Assembly: GCA_018373675.1 (NCBI GenBank)
Contig: JAHAGQ010000001.1
Coordinates: forward strand, 1-64,000
Direction of reading: 5' to 3'
From: Collinsella sp.
GTDB taxonomy: Bacteria > Actinomycetota > Coriobacteriia > Coriobacteriales > Coriobacteriaceae
Length of the DNA: 64,000 bases
Both the position numbers and the translations under genes were made by a program. Below, in pieces: positions 16,067 to 25,483 of the stretch (position 1 is the stretch's first letter; every line of letters starts with the position of its first letter). The notes under the pieces were generated by a model. That model ran no database searches. It was given only the letters and a program-made list of their open reading frames with translations, and was not told the origin of the DNA.

Positions 16067-17833
16067 ATGGCCGCCTTGTTCACGACCCCCAAGCGCAATG
16101 ACAAAACCTCTGGAGCCCATTTTGTCGAGCCCGACGTGTGCCGTCGCACGCTGCTCACACACGGCAGCTGGCGCCGCGTGACGCGCCGCATCGTCTGCGG
16201 CCTGGCCTGCGCGCTTACGGTGAGCTCGCTGCTCATGCCGAGCGTCTCGCTCGCGGCCAAGTGGGTCAACGTCGGCGGCACTCAGTACAACACTGCAGCA
16301 GGCGACGAGGCCGGCACCTGGGCCTGGGACGGCGCCGACGACATGAAGCTCAACGGCTATAACGCCGGCGCGATCGAGGCAGCGGGCAAGCTCAACGTGA
16401 GCTACGAGGGCAACAACATCGTCACTAACGGCGATGGCCGCGGCATCAAGGTTAAGGATGGCGCGAACGAGAACGCCGAGCTTAATATTCAGGGCGACGC
16501 GTCCAGCACGCTCAACGTGACATCTTTTCGTGACGCCATCACTTCCGTCGGCAGCATCAACATCGACGGCGCTGGCACTGTCAACGCCACGAGCACCGAG
16601 CACGATGCCATCGATGCCGGGGGCGATGTCACCATCAAGGGCTCGGGAAACGTTAACGCCACGGGCGATTCGGATGGCATCAGGGCCGACGGCAACATCA
16701 CGATCGACAACAGCGGAACCGTCACCGCCAAGGCCACCGAGGATCAGGGTATCGATGCTAACGAGAACCTCATCATAAAGGGCGGCGGCAAGGTAGAGGC
16801 AAGCTCTATCAAAGACAATGCGATTTGGGCCGACGGCAACATCGAGATCTCGGGTGGCAGCCAGGTCAAGGCAAGCTCCGAGGAAGACGCCGCCATCGAC
16901 GGTAAAAACAGCCTCACGGTCACGAACGCTTCCCTCAACGCAAGTGGCGTTGGGTATGGCATCTATGTCTACAAGGGCATCACGTTCGATGGCGCAACCG
17001 TAACGGTCCGTGCAAGCGCAGGGAACGATGAAGCCAGCGCCCTCTTCACCGACGAGGACGACATCGTCATCAAGAACGGCTCGATCGTGGATGCGTTCGC
17101 AGAAGGCCAGTTCTCGACCGCAATCTCCACCAGAAACTACTACCCCAACGAAGCGGGTGGTCACATCTACATTAGTGACTCCGTTGTCAAGGCTATAGCC
17201 CGCTATGTCGAGTCCGGTAGCGACGGCCCCGATCACTACAGCAACGACCAAAGCGGCGCGGTCATTCCCGAGCATAGGGGCGTGAACATCGGCATCTTTG
17301 CCCGGACCAAGGAGGGCATCACGCCCGCGACCATCTCGATTGTCCGCAGTAAGGTCAAAGCTGAGGGAGACACGGCGGCAATCTTCGCCCTTGCCGTGAG
17401 CGCGGACGGCGAGACAATCGGCACCATCGAGATCGAAGGCGCTCCCATCCAGACGCCCACAGGCGGCAAGATCATTGGCTATCGCAACAAGGAAGAACTC
17501 GATGACGGCATCTTCTACGTGGTGGGTCAAACCATCGGCACGGGCGACGCTGTGATCGACTCCCCCTATAACGAAGCTGTCGCCAAGAGCACGGTCATCG
17601 CGCCTCCCGAGGAGATCAAACCCGAGGAGAAGCCAGGCGAGACCAAGCCCGAGGGTTCCAAGTCCGAGGGCACGAAGACGACCAAGACCGTTGCAGTTGC
17701 AGCCACGGGAGCCAAGATCGCCGGCAAACTCGCAGCAACCGGCGACGCCTCGAGCGCAGCCATCGTGGCGGCCGCCCTTGCGGGAACAGCCGCCATCGCC
17801 GCGGGCGCCGTGGTGAGCCGCAAGCGCTCGTAA
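16067..17833 (+). CDS. Beta-helix surface protein with LAATGD sorting signal, copy 1
   Basis: This 588-aa protein has a long N-terminal region (about 43 aa), a hydrophobic signal segment ending VSLAA, then about six 24-residue repeats of the form GxxTIxGxGxVxAxxxxxxxIxA (roughly residues 150-300), which predict a right-handed beta-helix like Cthe_2159-type carbohydrate-binding domains. After a second domain comes a Pro/Glu/Lys-rich stalk, then LAATGD, a hydrophobic helix and RKRS. LAxTG is the signal of class E sortases, so the protein is probably attached to the cell wall. ATG at 16067 follows GGGAG. Copy 2 is directly downstream. Confidence 0.82.
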   Translation: MAALFTTPKRNDKTSGAHFVEPDVCRRTLLTHGSWRRVTRRIVCGLACALTVSSLLMPSVSLAAKWVNVGGTQYNTAAGDEAGTWAWDGADDMKLNGYNAGAIEAAGKLNVSYEGNNIVTNGDGRGIKVKDGANENAELNIQGDASSTLNVTSFRDAITSVGSINIDGAGTVNATSTEHDAIDAGGDVTIKGSGNVNATGDSDGIRADGNITIDNSGTVTAKATEDQGIDANENLIIKGGGKVEASSIKDNAIWADGNIEISGGSQVKASSEEDAAIDGKNSLTVTNASLNASGVGYGIYVYKGITFDGATVTVRASAGNDEASALFTDEDDIVIKNGSIVDAFAEGQFSTAISTRNYYPNEAGGHIYISDSVVKAIARYVESGSDGPDHYSNDQSGAVIPEHRGVNIGIFARTKEGITPATISIVRSKVKAEGDTAAIFALAVSADGETIGTIEIEGAPIQTPTGGKIIGYRNKEELDDGIFYVVGQTIGTGDAVIDSPYNEAVAKSTVIAPPEEIKPEEKPGETKPEGSKSEGTKTTKTVAVAATGAKIAGKLAATGDASSAAIVAAALAGTAAIAAGAVVSRKRS

Positions 17834-17855
17834 ACACTTTTTCGCACGGGACGGG

Positions 17856-17900
17856 TGGATCGCGGCCCTTGCCTTCCTCGTCTACTTCTTCGTAGCGTAA
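17856..17900 (+). pseudogene. 3' fragment of the purine permease gene (duplication scar)
   Basis: These bases encode the permease's last 14 residues and stop codon (WIAALAFLVYFFVA), identical in protein to 15814-15858. The only differences are three third-position changes. A diverged copy of the permease terminator follows. No start or other permease sequence is present. The offset to the original (2042 bp) equals that between the two surface-protein genes (2038 bp) within a few bases. Confidence 0.92.
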
Positions 17901-17926
17901 GGGCAAGGCTGCAAAAGCTGAACAAT

Positions 17927-17965
17927 AAAGCGCGGAGTCGCCATGCGGCCCCGCGCTTTTCTTTT
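17927..17965 (+). terminator. Terminator after surface protein copy 1
   Basis: AAAGCGCGG pairs with CCGCGCTTT, followed by TCTTTT. It is the duplicated relative of the permease terminator and now serves the upstream surface-protein gene. Confidence 0.78.
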
Positions 17966-18104
17966 AGCGCCGATCCCTGCGCCGGCGTGCGGCCTATTTC
18001 TCCCCCCTTTTGGCCATTTTGCCCTCCAAACGGCACTACCGCCGGCAACATCCAGCAGATACGCTGAATCTAGTCGTATAGGCCCTATGAGAACGGGAGC
18101 AACC

Positions 18105-19889
18105 ATGGCAGCCTTGTTCACGACCCCCAAACGCAATGACACTACCGCCGGAACCCATGTTGCCGAACCCGACGTTCGCCGTCGCATAGGACTCGCGCAC
18201 GGCAGCTGGCGCCGCGTGACGCGCCGCATCGTCGCGGGCGCCGTGTGCGCGCTCACGGTGAGCTCGCTGCTCATGCCGAGCGTCTCGCTCGCAGCGGAAT
18301 GGGTCAAGGTCGGCGGCAACAAGTACAACACCGCGGCGAGCGACGAGGCCGGTACCTGGTCGTGGGACGGCGCCGACGACTTGAAGCTCAACAACTATAA
18401 CGGCGGCGAGATCCAGGCCGCAGGCAAGCTCAACGTGAATTACTCGGGAACCAACATCGTCACTGCCGAATGGATCGAAAGCATCAACGTTTCTCATGGC
18501 ACTAACGAGAATGCCGAGCTCAATATCCAAGGCGACGAGGGCGGCACGCTCAGCGTGACATCTACTGAGGACGCTATCCTCTCCACGGGTAATATCAACA
18601 TCGACGGAGCCGGATCCGTCAACGCCACGAGCGCTGGGTTTGATGCCATCAATGCCGGAGGTGATCTCGCTATCAAAGGTTCGGGCAACGTCAACGCCAC
18701 GGGTGCATCGGATAGCATCAGGGCAAACGGCAATATCACGATTGACGACAGCGGAGCCGTCACCGCCAGGGCTACCAAGGACAAGGGTATTGGAGCCGAC
18801 AAGAACCTCACCATCAAGGGTGGCGGGACGGTCGAGGCAAGCTCAGCCGATGGTGAGGCCCTTTGGAGCGGCGGCAATATCAACATCTCGGACGGCGGCC
18901 AGGTCAAGGCAAGCTCCGAGAAAGACGCTGCCGTCGAGGCCAAGGGCAGCCTCGCAGCCACAAACGCCTCCCTCAACGTAAACGGTGTTGAATATGGCGT
19001 CTATGCCCACAAGGGCATCACCCTCGATCATGCAAACGTGACGGTCCGTGCAAGTAAAGGCAGATACGGTGGCGCCAACGCCCTCTTCACCTACCAGGAC
19101 GACATCGTCGTCAAGAACGGCTCCACCGTGGACGCGTTTGCGGAAGGCGAGGTTTCGGCTGCATTCTCCACCAGAAACGATCGACCCAACGAGAAGGGCG
19201 GCCACATCTACATCAGCGACTCCGTTGTCAAGGCCATAGCCCGCTATGTCGAGAACGGCGACGGCCCCATCCCCTACAGCGAAAACCAAGATGGCGAGAC
19301 GAGGCGCGAACCCCAAGGCGAGAACATCGGCATCATCGCCCAGACCAGCGAGGGCGTCACACCCGCAGTCATCTCGATCATCCGCAGCAAGGTAACGGCC
19401 GAAGGAGATACAGCGGCAATCTTTGCCCGTGCCATGAGCGCTGACGGCAAGACAATCGGCACCATCAAGATTGAGAACGCCGCCATCCAGACGCCCGAAG
19501 GCGGCAAGGTCATTGACTATCGCAAGCTCCGTGACGGCATCTACGAGGCAGGCCAAGCCATCGGCACGGGCGACGCCACGATCGACTCCCTCTATATCAA
19601 AGCAGTCGCCAAAAGTACGACCATCGCACCTCCCGAGGTAGCCAAGCCGGAAGACCCCAAACCCGACGAGACCAAGCCCGCAGAAAGCAAGCCCGCGGAG
19701 TCCAAGCAGAACCCCAAGCCTGAGGGCTCAAAGCCGACCAAGGCCGTTGCGGCTTCAACCACGAAAGCCAAGGCTACCGGCGTGCTCGCGGCAACCGGCG
19801 ACACCTCGGGTGCGGCCATCGTGGCAACCGTCCTTGCGGGAACAGCCGCTATCGCCGCAGGCACCATGGCGAGCCGTAAGCGTTCTTAG
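18105..19889 (+). CDS. Beta-helix surface protein with LAATGD sorting signal, copy 2
   Basis: This 594-aa paralogue of the preceding gene has the same signal region, 24-residue beta-helix repeats, second domain and sorting signal (LAATGDTSG, hydrophobic helix, SRKRS). The Pro-rich stalk is longer, with repeated PxExKPAESKPAE-type units. The upstream region (about 18010-18104) also matches that of copy 1, so promoter and ribosome-binding site were duplicated too. Divergence is concentrated in the N-terminal part of the exposed domain and the stalk. The ligand is unknown; binding of glycans is inferred from the fold. Confidence 0.82.
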   Translation: MAALFTTPKRNDTTAGTHVAEPDVRRRIGLAHGSWRRVTRRIVAGAVCALTVSSLLMPSVSLAAEWVKVGGNKYNTAASDEAGTWSWDGADDLKLNNYNGGEIQAAGKLNVNYSGTNIVTAEWIESINVSHGTNENAELNIQGDEGGTLSVTSTEDAILSTGNINIDGAGSVNATSAGFDAINAGGDLAIKGSGNVNATGASDSIRANGNITIDDSGAVTARATKDKGIGADKNLTIKGGGTVEASSADGEALWSGGNINISDGGQVKASSEKDAAVEAKGSLAATNASLNVNGVEYGVYAHKGITLDHANVTVRASKGRYGGANALFTYQDDIVVKNGSTVDAFAEGEVSAAFSTRNDRPNEKGGHIYISDSVVKAIARYVENGDGPIPYSENQDGETRREPQGENIGIIAQTSEGVTPAVISIIRSKVTAEGDTAAIFARAMSADGKTIGTIKIENAAIQTPEGGKVIDYRKLRDGIYEAGQAIGTGDATIDSLYIKAVAKSTTIAPPEVAKPEDPKPDETKPAESKPAESKQNPKPEGSKPTKAVAASTTKAKATGVLAATGDTSGAAIVATVLAGTAAIAAGTMASRKRS

Positions 19890-19945
19890 ACGCCTCTGCG
19901 CACATGGCGGCTCCCGCGAAGGCCCCGAGCCCCAGCACCGTTTAA

Positions 19946-19985
19946 CAACGCCACCGCCGAGCTCCCCTCCGGCGGTGGCGTTTTC
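19946..19985 (+). terminator. Terminator after surface protein copy 2
   Basis: CAACGCCACCGCC pairs with GGCGGTGGCGTT, followed by TTTT. Confidence 0.88.
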
Positions 19986-20096
19986 CATATGCGTCCGCAG
20001 GGGATGCACGAGATTGTCTTTGGTCTAGCCCAACCGGCATACGCTGGCGTGCGACAATTGGGGCTGCCGATATCACAACACTGAGAGAAGCCCGTC

Positions 20097-20762
20097 ATGG
20101 AAGCGCATCAAAAGCAGATAACCGTTTATTCGAATCATACGGAAAGCGCGCCTGTCATCTACCTTCCTGTGGTCGTGGGCGACGGCAGCGAGGTTTATAA
20201 GTGTTGCCGAGAGCTCGACTGTCCGCCATTCGCCCTCGTCACCATTGGCGGGCTCGATTGGAATCGCGAGCTGAGCCCTTGGGCATGCGACGGGACCGTA
20301 CGCGATGCCGAGCCTTTCGGAGGCCAAGCTGCCGGTTTTCTTGATGAGCTGCTGAATCAGATAATCCCCCAGGTGGAGTCGTCGCTTCCTCAGCCGCCCA
20401 CCTGGCGCGGCATTGCCGGTTATTCGCTAGCGGGCCTCTTTTCGCTTTGGGCCCCCTGGCAGACCGATGCCTTTGACCGCGTCGCAAGCGCATCGGGATC
20501 CCTGTGGTTTCCTGGCTTTATCGACTATGCGCACGAGCACGCGATGGCAGTTACGCCCGACGCCGTCTACCTGTCACTCGGCAAAAAGGAAACCAAGACG
20601 CCCAACCGCATGATGCGGCATGTACTCGACGACACACGCGCCATGGAAGCGTTGCTCGTCGAGCGCGGCATTCCAACAACGCTGGAGCTCAACCCCGGCA
20701 ATCACTTTGCCCAAACCGACTTACGCATGGCCCGCGGCATCCACTGGGTACTGACGCATTAA
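20097..20762 (+). CDS. Alpha/beta-hydrolase esterase (enterochelin-esterase-like)
   Basis: The 221-aa protein has the nucleophile motif GYSLAG near residue 107, a SASGSLWFPGF segment typical of the putative-esterase family, a LSLGKKETK strand and a C-terminal PGNHF that supplies the His. It lacks a signal peptide. Such proteins hydrolyse siderophore or other small esters, but no siderophore genes are nearby. The start ATG follows GAGAAG. Confidence 0.8.
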   Translation: MEAHQKQITVYSNHTESAPVIYLPVVVGDGSEVYKCCRELDCPPFALVTIGGLDWNRELSPWACDGTVRDAEPFGGQAAGFLDELLNQIIPQVESSLPQPPTWRGIAGYSLAGLFSLWAPWQTDAFDRVASASGSLWFPGFIDYAHEHAMAVTPDAVYLSLGKKETKTPNRMMRHVLDDTRAMEALLVERGIPTTLELNPGNHFAQTDLRMARGIHWVLTH

Positions 20763-20764
20763 AA

Positions 20765-20798
20765 ATGGTGCCCACGCGCATATACGCATGGGCACCAT
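20765..20798. terminator. Bidirectional terminator between esterase and uracil permease genes
   Basis: ATGGTGCCCA pairs with TGGGCACCAT over a 14-base loop between two convergent genes, with T-rich sequence on the plus-strand side. Confidence 0.82.
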
Positions 20799-20822
20799 AT
20801 CTTGTTTAGCTGAACGCAGCTG

Positions 20823-22157
20823 CTACTCAGCAGCCTCCTCGAGCTCGGAGACATCAAACTCAAAGTCGTTACCCGGCAGGATGGCGTTGAGCACGATGCC
20901 CACCAGCGAGCCCACGGCAAGGCCGGAAAGCGAAATCGTCACGCCGCCCAGCTCAAGCACGATGGCGCCGGCGGTGCTGTACGCAATGCCGAGCGAAAGC
21001 ACGAGCACCAGAGCGGCCACCAGCACGTTGCGGTTGTTTTGGAAATCGACCTGGTTCTCGATGAGGTTGCGGACGCCCACGGCGCTGATCATGCCATAGA
21101 GCACGAGCGACACGCCGCCGATTACACACGCCGGCATGGCCGCAATGATAGCCGCGAACTTGGGGCAGAACGAAAGCACGATGGCGCAGCACGCGGCAAT
21201 GCGAATCACGCGCGGGTCGAACACGCGCGTCAGGGCGAGCACGCCGGTGTTCTCACCATACGTGGTGTTGGCCGGAGCGCCAAAGAGCGAAGCCAGGATC
21301 GTGGCGAGACCATCGCCGAGCAGCGTGCGATGCAGACCGGGATCGGCAATATAGTTGCGCTCGCAGGTGGAGCCAATAGCAGAGATATCGCCGATATGCT
21401 CGATCATAGTTGCAAAGGCCAGCGGCATGATGGTGATGATGGCCGTCGTGGCAAGACCGCTATCGAACTGCGGCCCAAAGAGCGCAAACACGGTGTCATC
21501 CCACACGATGGGAAGACCGACCCAGGGAGCGGCTGCGACGCCAGAAAAGTCGACCTCGCCCAGCGCAGCCGCAACGGCATAGCTCACCACAACGCCCAGC
21601 AGAATCGGCACGATCTTGACCATGCCGCGACCCCAAATGTTGCAGATGACGATAACGGCAACGGCAATAACAGCCACAAACCAGTTGGTCTGGCAGTTGG
21701 CAATGGCGGAGCTCGCCAGGATCAGACCGATCGAAATGACGATGGGACCGGTCACCACCGGCGGGAAGAAGCGCATGACGCGCTTGGCGCCAAATGCGCG
21801 GAACAGCGCTGCCAGCACCGGATAGAGCAGACCGGCGCAGGCAACGCCCAGGCAGGCGTAGGGCAAAAGCTCGACCTCGCCGTTGGGCGCGATTGCGGCA
21901 TAACCCGCAATAAAGGCAAACGATGAGCCCAAAAATGCCGGCACCTTACCACGCGACAGGAAGTGGAACAGCAGCGTACCCAAACCGGCAAACAAAAGCG
22001 TTGCCGAAACCGAGAGACCGGTGAGCACGGGCACCAGCACGGTGGCGCCAAACATAGCAAACAGGTGCTGCAGACCGAGCAAAAACATGCGCGGGCGGCC
22101 GAGCGACGACGCATCGTAGATGGCATCGCTGGCGGCGGGCGTCGAGGACTGGGACAT
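20823..22157 (-). CDS. uraA: NCS2 uracil/xanthine permease, UraA type
   Basis: The 444-aa protein has about 14 membrane segments and typical UraA features: LGLQHLFAMFGATVLVP at the N terminus, the GTCERNYIADPGLHRTLLGDGLATILASLFG region, and TYGENTGVLALTRV. It imports uracil with protons. ATG at 22157 follows AAAGGA. No PyrR-type or riboswitch leader is visible. The closest neighbour on the same strand, the YxjG-like gene, is 123 bases upstream. Confidence 0.92.
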   Translation of the reverse strand: MSQSSTPAASDAIYDASSLGRPRMFLLGLQHLFAMFGATVLVPVLTGLSVSATLLFAGLGTLLFHFLSRGKVPAFLGSSFAFIAGYAAIAPNGEVELLPYACLGVACAGLLYPVLAALFRAFGAKRVMRFFPPVVTGPIVISIGLILASSAIANCQTNWFVAVIAVAVIVICNIWGRGMVKIVPILLGVVVSYAVAAALGEVDFSGVAAAPWVGLPIVWDDTVFALFGPQFDSGLATTAIITIMPLAFATMIEHIGDISAIGSTCERNYIADPGLHRTLLGDGLATILASLFGAPANTTYGENTGVLALTRVFDPRVIRIAACCAIVLSFCPKFAAIIAAMPACVIGGVSLVLYGMISAVGVRNLIENQVDFQNNRNVLVAALVLVLSLGIAYSTAGAIVLELGGVTISLSGLAVGSLVGIVLNAILPGNDFEFDVSELEEAAE

Positions 22158-22280
22158 GAGAGTCCTTTCAAAATGGAAGGGCGCTCGAGCATAGCGGATT
22201 ACCTGCCCGAACGATACGATCCGAACCATTGTACGCGATGCGCCATGTCTCGCACGCGCCGTCACCTGCGAACGTTACCG

Positions 22281-23414
22281 CTATTTCCAAACGCGCTCGG
22301 CAATACGCTTGACCAGCGCGATCTTTGCCCATTGCTCGTCCTCGGTCAGCTTGTTGCCAATCTCGCAGCTGGCAAAGCCACACTGCGGAGACAGATACAG
22401 GTTCTCGAGCGGAACATACTTTGCAGCCTCGTGAATACGCTCGACGATGGCATCCTCGTCCTCAAGCTCAGCGGCCTTGGTGGTCACCAGGCCCAACACG
22501 ACCTTCTTGCCAGGGGCAACGTACCTCAACGGCTCAAAACCGCCGGCGCGCGGCGTATCGAACTCCAGGTAAAATGCGTCAACATCCTCGTTTGCGAACA
22601 GGTATGGCGCGATGGGGTCATAGCCACCCTCGAAGGCATAGGTAGAGTGGTAGTTACCACGGCACACGTGCGTGTTAATGACCAGGTCGTCGGGCTTGCC
22701 CTCGATAGCGGCGTTGTTGAGCGCCACGCCCAGCTCACTCACCTTTTGCAGATCAACCGGGCTCATGCCGGTCTTGGACACAAAGTCGGTATCGCAATAG
22801 ATGCCCCAGGTGCAGTCATCAAACTGGATGTTGCGGCAGCCTGCAGCGTACAGGTCGGCGATCACCGTACGATAAGCGGCTGCAATGGCATCGGCGAGCT
22901 CTTCGTCGGTCTTGTAGACGGCGCGCAGGCTCTCCTGCTGGCCATCGCAGCGGTCGAGCGTGACCTCAGAGAACGTCTGGATGGGCGCCGGGATGGTCTG
23001 GCGTGCAACGTGGTCCTCGCCCTCAAGTGCCTTGACAAACTTAAAGTGCTCGACGAAGGGGTGGTTCTCGCCGCTGATGGAGCCAGTCACCACGGCGGTA
23101 TCGGCCGTGGTCTCCTCGTCGTGGAACATATAGCCCGTACGCGAGGTACGGCGTTCAATGCCGTTGAGCCCCCACATAAAGTCGAGGTGCCAGTAACTGC
23201 GGCGAAACTCGCCATCGGTAATCACCTGCAGGCCAGCGGACTTTTGCTTGTCCACCAGGTCGCGAATGGCATCGTTCTCGACGGCCTTAAGCCCCTCGGC
23301 ATCAAGCGCGCCTACCGCATAGGCAGCGCGGGCGTCCTTTACGGCCTGCGGACGAAGAAAGCTGCCGACGATATCGGCGCGAAACGGCGCGTTCGGTTGA
23401 ATTGAAGTGCTCAT
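22281..23414 (-). CDS. yxjG: MetE-like methyltransferase, YxjG/YxjH family
   Basis: At 377 aa this matches the single-domain YxjG family related to the C-terminal half of MetE. Zinc ligands appear in NTHVCRGN (His and Cys) and SPQCGFAS (Cys). It probably transfers a methyl group to homocysteine or a related thiol, but no folate-type donor specificity can be assigned. ATG at 23414 follows AAAGGGAG. A GATATAG-N7-CTATATC palindrome 88 bases upstream suggests control by the adjacent LysR protein rather than an S-box, which I do not see. Confidence 0.88.
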   Translation of the reverse strand: MSTSIQPNAPFRADIVGSFLRPQAVKDARAAYAVGALDAEGLKAVENDAIRDLVDKQKSAGLQVITDGEFRRSYWHLDFMWGLNGIERRTSRTGYMFHDEETTADTAVVTGSISGENHPFVEHFKFVKALEGEDHVARQTIPAPIQTFSEVTLDRCDGQQESLRAVYKTDEELADAIAAAYRTVIADLYAAGCRNIQFDDCTWGIYCDTDFVSKTGMSPVDLQKVSELGVALNNAAIEGKPDDLVINTHVCRGNYHSTYAFEGGYDPIAPYLFANEDVDAFYLEFDTPRAGGFEPLRYVAPGKKVVLGLVTTKAAELEDEDAIVERIHEAAKYVPLENLYLSPQCGFASCEIGNKLTEDEQWAKIALVKRIAERVWK

Positions 23415-23501
23415 AGATATCTCCCTTTGCATTGGTTGCTTTACTGGGACAGAGTATGAGCGCTCATATGGCCATCGCAAAATATACGTTTATAACAGTT
23501 T

Positions 23502-23522
23502 GATATAGATGCTTCCTATATC
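23502..23522. promoter_or_regulatory. Candidate LysR operator GATATAG-N7-CTATATC
   Basis: A perfect 7-bp inverted repeat with 7-base spacer lies between the LysR gene and yxjG. CAGTTTG flanks it on both sides as a direct repeat. Confidence 0.6.
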
Positions 23523-23569
23523 AGTTTGGACTGCCATAAAGAGATTTGACCCGTGCAGAATGCAGCAGT

Positions 23570-24466
23570 CTATATGTGCTGGCGAATCGCGTCGATATAG
23601 GCCTGCCCGTAGCGCGTAAGTGTCGTGTTCTTGCGCGTGATGATGCCGATCTCCATGTACTCGTCTACATCAAGCGGAATCGAGATGATACCCGGCCCGT
23701 TGAGCTCGTGACTGATCACGCCTGAGCATACCGTGTAGCCGTTGAGGCCCATGGCCAGGTTGAACAACGTCGCACGGTCGCGCACGCGGATATTCTTGCG
23801 GCGCTCAAACGTCGAGGTCAGTTCCTCGGAATAGTAAAAAGAGTTGTAGCTACCCTGCTCGTAGGACAGGAAGGGATAGTCCTCCAGGTCCTCGAGCGTC
23901 ACACTGGAGCGGCCCGCCAGCGGATGGTCGGCGCACACAAAAACGTGCGGCGTGGCGCAGAAGAGCCCTTCGAACACGAGCTCGTTGGCCGCCAGCATGC
24001 GCTCGATGACCTCGCGATTGTGCTCCGACAGATACAGGATGCCGAGTTCGCTTTTCATATGCGCGACGTCCTCGATAATCTCGTGAGTCTGCTCCTCGCG
24101 CAGGGTAAAGTCGTAGCGCGCGGCATCAAACTCACGAATCACATCGACAAACGCATTAACGGCAAAGGAATAATGCTGGCAACTCACACTAAAGTGCGGC
24201 ACCTGCTCGGACGTGCCCTTGTACTTACCTTCGAGCAGATCGGCCTGGTCAAGCACCTGTCGCGCGTAGCCCAAGAAGGTCTCGCCTTCCTCGGATACAA
24301 CGACACCCTTGTTAGTGCGCTCAAAGATGTGCACACCCATCTCGTTTTCGAGATCGCGAATCGATGCGGTAATCGAAGGCTGCGACACAAAGAGCCGGCG
24401 CGAGGCCTCGGTGATGCTGCCGCATTCGGCGACTTTGACGACATACCTGAGCTGCTGAAGCTTCAT
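23570..24466 (-). CDS. LysR-family regulator upstream of yxjG
   Basis: This 298-aa LysR protein has an N-terminal helix-turn-helix (MKLQQLRYVVKVAECGSITEASRRLFVSQPSITASIRDLE) and a full effector domain. It lies immediately upstream of the methyltransferase gene on the same strand and is probably its activator, perhaps sensing sulfur or methionine status; that is inference. ATG at 24466 follows GGGAG. The open frame further upstream (to 24673) overlaps the HAD gene and lacks coding features. Confidence 0.88.
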   Translation of the reverse strand: MKLQQLRYVVKVAECGSITEASRRLFVSQPSITASIRDLENEMGVHIFERTNKGVVVSEEGETFLGYARQVLDQADLLEGKYKGTSEQVPHFSVSCQHYSFAVNAFVDVIREFDAARYDFTLREEQTHEIIEDVAHMKSELGILYLSEHNREVIERMLAANELVFEGLFCATPHVFVCADHPLAGRSSVTLEDLEDYPFLSYEQGSYNSFYYSEELTSTFERRKNIRVRDRATLFNLAMGLNGYTVCSGVISHELNGPGIISIPLDVDEYMEIGIITRKNTTLTRYGQAYIDAIRQHI

Positions 24467-24476
24467 GGCTTTCTCC

Positions 24477-25385
24477 CTAGATGTTCGTGACGTCGAAACC
24501 CGTCGCATCCATCTGACGCATAAACGGCGGCATCTCCCCCGTCGCGGCACAGGCGGCAATCTGATGCAGAGCCCCGGCAACCGCATCGTCTGCCGCGGCA
24601 CCGATATGCCAGCGCGCGGCAGCCGTGACGGCCTCGTTGGCATTGGCGACTGCAACGGAGTTGGGAACGGCATCGATCATGGGCAGATCGTTATCGGAAT
24701 CGCCAAATACGGCCACCTCATCGGGCGTCAGACCCAAAGCGCGCGCCAGCTCCAGCGCAGCGCAGCCCTTGTCCCAACCAGCCGGAAGGATGTCAAACAG
24801 GCGCACTCGGTTGTTGGGAAACACAAGCGAGAGCTCCGGCACCTCAGCGGCAATGCGCTCGCGCAGCTCAGCGAGCTCTTCGCGCGAGCGAGCGCTCCAG
24901 ATATTCGCCTTGTATACCGGGGCATCATCGACAACAGGACGGCACGGGGCCTCTTCGCCTTTGAGCCACGCGTTGCCGCCCGACCCCATGGCGCGACGAA
25001 CGCGCTCGGGATCGCTCGTCACACAATAGGCATCGTTGCCCCAAAAGTCATCACCCAGGCTGTAGACCTTCAGGTACGTATCGTCAGTCTCCTGCTCCAA
25101 GTAGTTAGCCAAGCGCATAAGGGCGGCGTTGCCGGTCGCATGCGAGGCTACCGCCTCACCGTCCACAAACATGACCTGGCCGTTACAGAACGCGCCAGTC
25201 GAAAAGCACTCAGAACAATTTTTGAACATCCAGCCCATCGCGGACGGCTGACGGCCCGAAACCGGGCCAAAGTGCAGACCCGCCGCCTGCATGGCATGAA
25301 TGCCCTCGATGGCGTAGTCGCTAGCGCCGTCATGCCCGGCTGGAATCAGCGTATCGTCCATATCGGTCAGCACAAGTTTAATCAT
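24477..25385 (-). CDS. HAD-superfamily phosphatase, Cof type
   Basis: The 302-aa protein has motif I DMDDTLIP at the N terminus, a Cof-type cap domain, and motif III/IV as VAVFGDSDNDLPM. It should dephosphorylate small phosphorylated metabolites. It precedes the LysR gene on the same strand by only 10 bases, so the two may be co-transcribed. ATG at 25385 follows GGGGG. Confidence 0.88.
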   Translation of the reverse strand: MIKLVLTDMDDTLIPAGHDGASDYAIEGIHAMQAAGLHFGPVSGRQPSAMGWMFKNCSECFSTGAFCNGQVMFVDGEAVASHATGNAALMRLANYLEQETDDTYLKVYSLGDDFWGNDAYCVTSDPERVRRAMGSGGNAWLKGEEAPCRPVVDDAPVYKANIWSARSREELAELRERIAAEVPELSLVFPNNRVRLFDILPAGWDKGCAALELARALGLTPDEVAVFGDSDNDLPMIDAVPNSVAVANANEAVTAAARWHIGAAADDAVAGALHQIAACAATGEMPPFMRQMDATGFDVTNI

Positions 25386-25422
25386 AAGGCCCCCATTCGT
25401 ATCGGTCCTACCTATTGTAACG

Positions 25423-25457
25423 ACCTGCCAAAATAAACCTGTCCCTTTTTGGCAGGT
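25423..25457. repeat. Family A palindromic repeat, copy 1
   Basis: ACCTGCCAAAA and TTTTTGGCAGGT flank the core TAAACCTGTCCC. Nearly the same sequence occurs at 40190-40224. It lies between the divergent HAD gene and the TPP riboswitch. Confidence 0.75.
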
Positions 25458-25483
25458 GCGCTAGTATAGGGAACAACAGATTC

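Noticed and set aside
15998..17530. 510-aa minus-strand ORF opposite surface protein copy 1
   Set aside because: No start signal or domain; the plus-strand gene has signal peptide, repeats and sorting signal, and the frame is a by-product of biased codons.
23415..23569. S-box riboswitch before yxjG
   Set aside because: No S-box core is visible; a LysR-type palindrome is present instead.
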